The translations under genes were made by a program, and so were the position numbers. Positions 58,456 to 64,000 of a stretch of 64,000 nucleotides of DNA are shown in pieces. The notes below the pieces were generated by a model. The model did not search any database and was not told the origin of the DNA. It worked only from the letters and a program-made list of their open reading frames with translations. Source of the stretch: Brassica napus (Eukaryota > Streptophyta > Magnoliopsida > Brassicales > Brassicaceae); the NCBI RefSeq assembly GCF_020379485.1, contig NC_063451.1:22550630-22614629 (forward strand). Direction: 5' to 3'. The first letter of the stretch is position 1. The number at the start of each line of letters is the position of its first letter.

Positions 58456-59471
58456 GAAAATTCTATAAAAAATACTTTTAACTACACTTTAATGAGTTTC
58501 TACTATTCTAAAAGTTTTTTCCTTCTCAAAAAAAAATACTTCAACAATTTTGCTTGCCTTCTAATTTTACATTGATCTATTTTCTAAAATTTTGGACTTA
58601 GTGCTCCTCCTCTCTCTCTCACCCAAATTCTCTACAAACAAAATCAAATTTATTTCTCTCTACAAACAAAATCAACCCATAGGTCTAGATCTGAAGAAAG
58701 TAAGACTGTGTGAAGTTAAATGAGCAGACGGATCAAACTTGAAGAACTGAAAAAAAAAGAAAGGAAAACAATAGCTCAAGTTACTTTTTAACGCAAGAAA
58801 ACAATTTCTTCAAGGCAGTGAGACCATGGTCTTCGAGTGCAGTAATATCTGATTACGTACTAACCTCGTCGAATGAAGTGAGACTAGGCCAGGGCAAAAA
58901 GGCCCGGAACCGAAAAACCGAACGAAATATTTGAAACTGGGATCAAACCGAAACTTTCGAATATCCAAATGATTCTTTATTTTGATAACCAAAACGAAAT
59001 GAGAACCGGACGGGTACCAGAATATATAAAAATATTAATTATATATACATTTAACATAACTAAATATATATTTATAATTAAAAAAATCTATTAAACATAT
59101 TTAAAAATATTTGAGGATAACTAAATTATTATATAGTATCTGAACTAATCAAAAGTATCTGGATAGTTTTATCCAAAATATCCAAAAAAAATTATCTAAA
59201 TCATCCTAATTATTTGATATTTTACCATAAATAACCGATATTTTACCCGAATTATCCGAACCAAATGAGAACCAATTTTTTCCGAGTTTTTTTGGTTTCT
59301 AATTTTACTATCCGAACCGAACTCAAAATTATCCGATCCGAACCGAAATTAGATTTGATTTCTACCCAAACTACCCGAATCGATCTGAAAAAGCGCAGTG
59401 AATCGAGAAAGGGGACCAGGCTCAGGAGCAGACGGCCCACTATTAGGCCGCAAAATAAAACATAAACTATT
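58456..59471. other. Intergenic DNA with a CCGAA-rich repetitive tract
   Basis: From about 58890 to 59400 the words CCGAACCGAA, TATCCGAA and their variants recur with AT-rich spacers, as in old repeats common in Brassicaceae. An 18-bp direct repeat CTCTACAAACAAAATCAA lies at about 58630 and 58657. No gene seen. Confidence 0.5.
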
Positions 59472-59544
59472 CGCCCACCGTGAGGCTCGAACCCACGACC
59501 ACAAGGTTAAGAGCCTTGCGCTCTACCAACTGAGCTAGACGGGC
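59472..59544 (-). tRNA. tRNA-Lys (CTT)
   Basis: The minus strand reads GCCCGTCTAGCTCAGTTGGT..., 73 nt. The acceptor stem pairs GCCCGTC with GGTGGGC (two G-T wobbles). The D arm is GCTC/GAGC, and the anticodon stem is CAAGG/CCTTG with loop CTCTTAA, hence anticodon CTT. The T arm GTGGG-TTCGAGC-CTCAC has one wobble. A-box and B-box promoter sequences are intact and a T-rich stretch follows. It lies inside the duplicated unit. Confidence 0.95.
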
Positions 59545-59897
59545 TACATGTCACAGTCACAGTAAGGTTATCCTCCTCTAAGCGAATAATACAGTGGGTA
59601 AAAGTTTTAACTTGTGCAACGGCTAGCAGCAGGTCAGTATCATAGAAACCACCGTTCATTTCTGTGACTGTGATACTTCTCTTTGTGTCTAATTGTCGAA
59701 AGCAAATTTAGATAAACTGTTTGGTAGTTGCCCTTTGTTTTGAAATAAATTCTTGGAATATAACACTTGAAACATCATTTTATAGTCATTTTTGTTTCAG
59801 ATTACACATATGTAACAATCTATAATGTATAATCTGCTTGTATGGTCTTACTCGGGAGTGAGTAAAACTTGTAAAGGAACTAGAGAATAATTAGACT
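59545..59897. other. Spacer and 3' UTR of the ABCB fragment
   Basis: No frame seen. It includes the likely 3' UTR of the transporter gene, which ends at 59898. Confidence 0.5.
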
Positions 59898-60126
59898 CTA
59901 CTCAAAGGCCAGCCTCTGAGTGCCAACAAGTGAAGCATATGATCCCTTTTGGGCCACCAACTCAGAATGAGTTCCAAGCTCTATGATCTTCCCGTCAGAG
60001 CATACAGCGATCTGATGCGCGTTCTGAACTGTGCTCAATCTGTGAGCGATGACTAAAGTTGTCCTGTCTTTCATCAGACGGTTCAGCGCACTCTGGACCA
60101 AACGTTCGCTTACTGCATCAAGCGCA
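59898..60126 (-). pseudogene. ABCB28: 3' terminal fragment of an ABCB half-transporter (ABCB28/NAP8-like)
   Basis: The minus strand encodes [20 protein letters not shown], then [13 protein letters not shown] (the H-loop with its catalytic switch His), and the C-terminus [14 protein letters not shown] with stop at 59898-59900. Similarity begins at the D-loop (ALDA), so the Walker A, signature and Walker B parts plus the membrane domain are missing. At 60124-60126 the sequence switches to TRM exon 2. It is the tail of an ATP-driven membrane transporter. The chloroplast ABCB28 (At4g25450) is the likely identity, from memory and from the bHLH/TRM neighbours. The rest of the gene should lie beyond the second duplicated unit. 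Confidence 0.75.
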
Positions 60127-61521
60127 TCTCTGTAAGTCAGCATTAATTATTATTACATTTCAAGAGTAGCTAAAATAGTAACCAAGTGACAAATTCAAAT
60201 TCAGGTTGGCGGGAAAAGGTCAAACCTTAGAGCTCTTATTTTTGATAGATCCTCTGATAACTACAACTCACCTAGCGCCAAGTCACCAAACCTGGTGGCT
60301 AGACTCATGGGTCTTGATCTTCTTCCTGATAACTTAGACATTAATAGATCATCAAGAAAAAGTTTAAGAGGACATAGACTCACTGAGAACTGCTCAGGGA
60401 TAAGATCTTTGCCTGAGAGCCCCAGGGTCTCTTCTGCTCGTAAATCTGATTCCGACGTTCGTCGCCTCTCTCTTCAGCTAAACAGAGAGAATAAGCATGA
60501 AGACTCTGTGTGTCAGAGGCTGAAAGAGGAGGAAAATCAAAGCCCGGAAAATAATGAGAGGGTCATCACTAGAAGACTTGGCATGGATATAACAAACTTG
60601 CTTGAGAACAGAAGGGCGAGACAAGGACAAGACCAGATTAAGCATAGGAAAGTGAGAAGCATGTCTTCACAGAAAGAGAACACACTAAGCTCCAGCCCCA
60701 CATTTGTGTTCAAACATGATAAGATCTCTCAAGAACCAACAAGAAAGCTGACCCTTTCAAAACATTCCAAGAAGAACCTCAAAAACGTGGATGAACAGCC
60801 GCTAAGACCTACCAACGTATGCAAGAAAGTGTGTAGTAAATCAAAGTTCTCTCCTCATTCAACACCCAATAACCAACAGAAGCAGAGACAAGCTTTCATC
60901 TCTACATCAAGATGTGATCGTTTACACAAGAAAGAATGCAAGCAAATCCCAAACTCATCAGCTGTCGCTGCCTCAGAACGTCCCCGGAAACAGGTACACA
61001 TGTCTATGTTTTCTTACTCTCTCTTCAGGGTCGAGTCGATTCTAAGATTTTGGAGGCCATAAATATTTACTAAAAATTAAATATTTTTTTAAAACATAAT
61101 TTGAAATTTTATGTCTATGTATATTACCTCTAAAAGTTATGGGGATCAAAGCTAATGTTTTACTGGCGTGTCCAGATCCGGCCATGTCTCTCTCTCTCTC
61201 TCAATGCAGTCACTGATTTTTCATGTAACGTTTTAGATGGAAAGAGCGGAAGGACCGGAACAGAAAGAAGATGGGACGATATGCCCCGGTCAGATGTATA
61301 ACTACGAGGAGAAGCTTCCTCAAGAACTTCTAAGTTCCAGTTCTTCCCGTTCAACAACCGTTTCTGCCACCTTCTCCAACGTAGGAAGAACCAAAATCTA
61401 TTTTGAATATCTTCCGGGGATGAAAAAGCTTGAAAAAGAAGAGGAAAGGGTGGTCGCTGTGATTGAGCGGCATATCGTAGACGCACTCGTGCTAGAAACG
61501 GTAAAATTGGCTTGCGTTTGA
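60124..61521 (+). pseudogene. 5'-truncated TRM gene copy (exons 3-4)
   Basis: Exon 3 (60205-60993) and exon 4 (61237-61521) match the copy at 45619-46935 exactly in translation. Exon 1, its promoter and nearly all of exon 2 are missing; only the last 7 nt of exon 2 and its donor remain, joined to the antisense of the ABCB tail. It could be read only from a fortuitous promoter. The truncation is too recent for decay to show. Confidence 0.9.
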
Positions 61522-62310
61522 GGGGATAAAACGAGGCGTTTTAGTAATAACGAACGCTTTTTATTTGTGGGAACGTGATGAGAGTTATTCTAGAGTAGCG
61601 TCTGCGTTTTGTTCTTAAACAACTATTACTAACCAGAGACTCAACGCATAACATGACAGTGTGCGTTTTGCATCTCGCTTTGCCATCGCTGTTACTAATT
61701 GTCGAAACAATCATCTGAATTTCCAAGAATAAATAGCGCTTTACCTGCTAAAATCTCATGAACAAATTCCATACTCTTTTTTTCTAAGTATATTATATAT
61801 TGTGTACATTTTGGTGATTGAAACTTTGAAAGTTTGCGGTTATATTCTTTTTTTTTTAAATAAAAGTACCGCCATTTAGTATAAATACTCTAATAAAAAC
61901 ATTTGTCATCTATTGGGTTGTAATTGTGGGCCTTGTGAATAATAAATTTGCAGTCAAAACTATTAAATGTTTGGATTTAATAGCTCAAAAGTACATTGCA
62001 GAATGCAGACTATAGACTTAATTAGTATACAAAATTTAAATATTATTTTTACCGCTATTGATCATATTATTAGTATATAAAATTTAACACAAATTCTATA
62101 TATACACTTTCAAATTATGTTAAAAACTCCAATTTTCCACAAAGTAAGAAAAAAAACTCAGCATACATAACATAGTAGTCAGTAGAGAATACTTAACAGT
62201 TTTACACTATTTTATTCTTGATGCAAGCATTGAGAAAATCAATTAAAACATTCACAAGTAGAAATATATGCATGTCCGGATAATATTAACATTAACAAGA
62301 ACTCTATTGA
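61522..62310. other. Spacer, duplicate of the TRM-MADS intergenic region
   Basis: Same as 46936-47692 plus the 32-bp indel. No gene. Confidence 0.7.
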
Positions 62311-64000
62311 TTACACTCGACTTTGAGGCAATCCGATGGACAAGTCAGTTTCCACATCCGACAAGTTCATGTTTCCACAATTACAGGAAGGTGCACTCTT
62401 CTCACTCTCTAGGCTCCTTGACTGAATACACAAGGGGTGTTCTTCAAACTGAAATGATAACATATTATTTTCCAAAAATTCCATGGAAGAAACAAACTCA
62501 ATTTTTAAAGATGCATGTCCTTGATTTATATATATGTGTGTACCATTTGGCGCAGGCTGCTTTTCTCGTTCAAGACCTCTCTCTGTGCTACAATCTAATA
62601 AAGTGAAATTAACAAAATTCACAAGGAAACTTAGAAATAAAACTGGCCAGTTTAAGAAAAAATCTTAGAAAAAAAACTCCCTTGAAAATAATAAAATTAA
62701 TTAGTAATAGTACCTCTGCTTTTAGTTTCTCTATTTTATCTTCATTTAACTTAGTCTGCCAAAATCGAAAAATGCGGATACCACATTATGACAACTATAT
62801 AATTACGACTGTAATTTTTTTATAACGCTGATTTATTATGACATTATATTTATGAGAAATATTACATAAACGATTCGACAACCGACAATACTACTTGCCT
62901 TATGAAGATCTACGCCTAACTGCATAATTACAACTGCATGAGAATAAAGTTTTATTTCTCTCCGTATTAATTATATACTCAGTGAATTTATACCTTCCTT
63001 GATCTGACAATAGTAAGACTTTTCTCAATTTTGGTAGTTATCTCCTTGAGTTCCTCCACCGAACACGAATACAAATCTTGCCCCATCAGCTTCCTTGAGA
63101 TGTTATCCGAGTGTGTATATATATAATCATATATTGCATTTCAAGAAAACATATATATGCAATATATAGAAAGATCAGAATATTACCGGCAATGAAGTTG
63201 AAGAAGTTTAATCTTGTCCATCGTTATCGCCATTTCGTTCTTGAGCTCTTGCACATATTGCTGTTTTTGGAGTCTCTGTGCTCCAAAATACTCACCCCTA
63301 TGTATCTCACATATCTCTATCATCTTCTGCATGCTGTATACATTTCCAAGAACCTCTTCAGTATTATTTATTATAATATATATAATTCATTTTGAAATAC
63401 TTATATACCATGATCAACAAGAGCATTCAGAGCATTCACACATATTCAACATTCATGTTTGTTCTAACCTGAAAAAGTTATTCAAGCATCAAGTCATATG
63501 TCCTAGTAAATCAAATACATGTTTCTAGCCACGCCTATCTCATGGCTACTGAGTAGTAATGTACATATATAAGCATGAAATATTTCCCAAGCATGCATCG
63601 TAATGTACATGTTTAATATGTTTTTCGACCTAACGGGATGAGAATGCTAAACATCTGAGAGATACCAAAGTGTAAATATGCATCTTTTAATTTGCATGAC
63701 TTGGCTTCCTATTTATACTCACCAGTGATACTTATAGACTCGCCTTTTTAACTATTAACAGTTTTATTTTGCTTAAATGGTCAAAATCAATTAGTAAGCT
63801 CGTAATTATCATTGACACTAACATTTGTAAAAGAATATTTTTTTGGTTGCCATCTAACCTCACTCAAATGTAGTTATTGGTAATTGCTAAAATGGAAGGA
63901 AAAATCATTAGTAGTAACGGTTAATTTAACCAAGAGGCATAATATATGGCTTGGCATAGTGATCAATGTTGAGGTTTGATAATCATTTGTTGCACACTTG
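62311..64000 (-). CDS. Second MADS-box gene copy, partial (exons 2-6; exon 1 beyond the window)
   Basis: Exons at 63333-63187, 63093-62994, 62755-62714, 62594-62544 and 62448-62311 correspond one to one with those of the gene at 47693-50239, with identical predicted residues. Intron 1 continues past 64000; by the constant offset, exon 1 should be near 64676-64857. The micro-insertion at 49511 would also map beyond the edge. If exon 1 and the upstream region were copied, this is a second functional gene. Confidence 0.85.

Larger units (their letters stand above)
60124..64000. repeat. Segmental duplication, copy 2 (runs off the window)
   Basis: Near-identical to 45538-49382. It has 32 extra bp near 62066-62097, next to a related ATTAGTATA-AAAATTTA tract, so copy 1 probably lost them. 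The join with the ABCB fragment is at CATCTCTG. Confidence 0.95.

Overview
The window looks like nuclear DNA of a Brassicaceae plant, most likely Brassica or a close relative. The evidence is genes with plant introns (a bHLH factor, a TRM/DUF4378-type protein, a SOC1-clade MADS-box gene, the tail of an ABCB transporter and a tRNA-Lys), AT-rich spacers, and a dense load of plant transposons. The gene set resembles the Arabidopsis interval around At4g25410-At4g25450 (bHLH126, TRM23, ABCB28), with a MADS neighbour as in the paralogous At5g51850-At5g51870 region. That synteny is from memory and was not searched.

Layout. 1.1-1.4 kb: a Stowaway-like MITE. 1.4-8.8 kb: a non-autonomous LTR element on the minus strand with a solo LTR nested in it. 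9.0-12.2 kb: a Helitron. 12.7-13.6 kb: a LINE-derived retroposon with a 14-bp target duplication. 16.1-16.9 kb: an intact three-exon bHLH gene. 18.5-23.3 kb: a young Copia element on the minus strand, broken by three in-frame stops. 23.4-25.7 kb: a Helitron holding three tandem ~610-bp repeats. 27.5-41.9 kb: a nested structure in which a TRIM carries, in one 119-bp LTR, both a 13.8-kb Athila-type Gypsy element and a Stowaway MITE. 43.2-43.6 kb: a second complete TRIM. 44.0-44.4 kb: a Helitron terminus and a tandem SINE-like insertion. 45.1-50.2 kb: an intact TRM gene converging on an intact MADS gene. 50.5-51.2 kb: two MITEs. 51.3-58.5 kb: an old, degenerate Copia element. 59.5 kb: tRNA-Lys(CTT). 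59.9-60.1 kb: the 3' end of an ABCB transporter gene, cut off exactly where a second copy of the TRM-MADS block begins and runs off the window.

The block from TRM exon 2 to the ABCB fragment (about 45.54-60.12 kb) behaves as the unit of a ~14.6-kb direct tandem duplication. The visible part of the second copy (60.12-64.0 kb) appears nearly identical except for a 32-bp indel. The expected result is one intact and one truncated TRM, one intact and one truncated ABCB gene, and two whole MADS genes.

Other points of note: at least eight tiny oligo(A/T)-bearing insertions of 8-49 bp flanked by 13-17 bp duplications; an LTR-like GC-rich module, leader splice donors and an acceptor ahead of the second Athila ORF; and a 13-nt complement between the primer-binding position and the LTR of the old Copia element.
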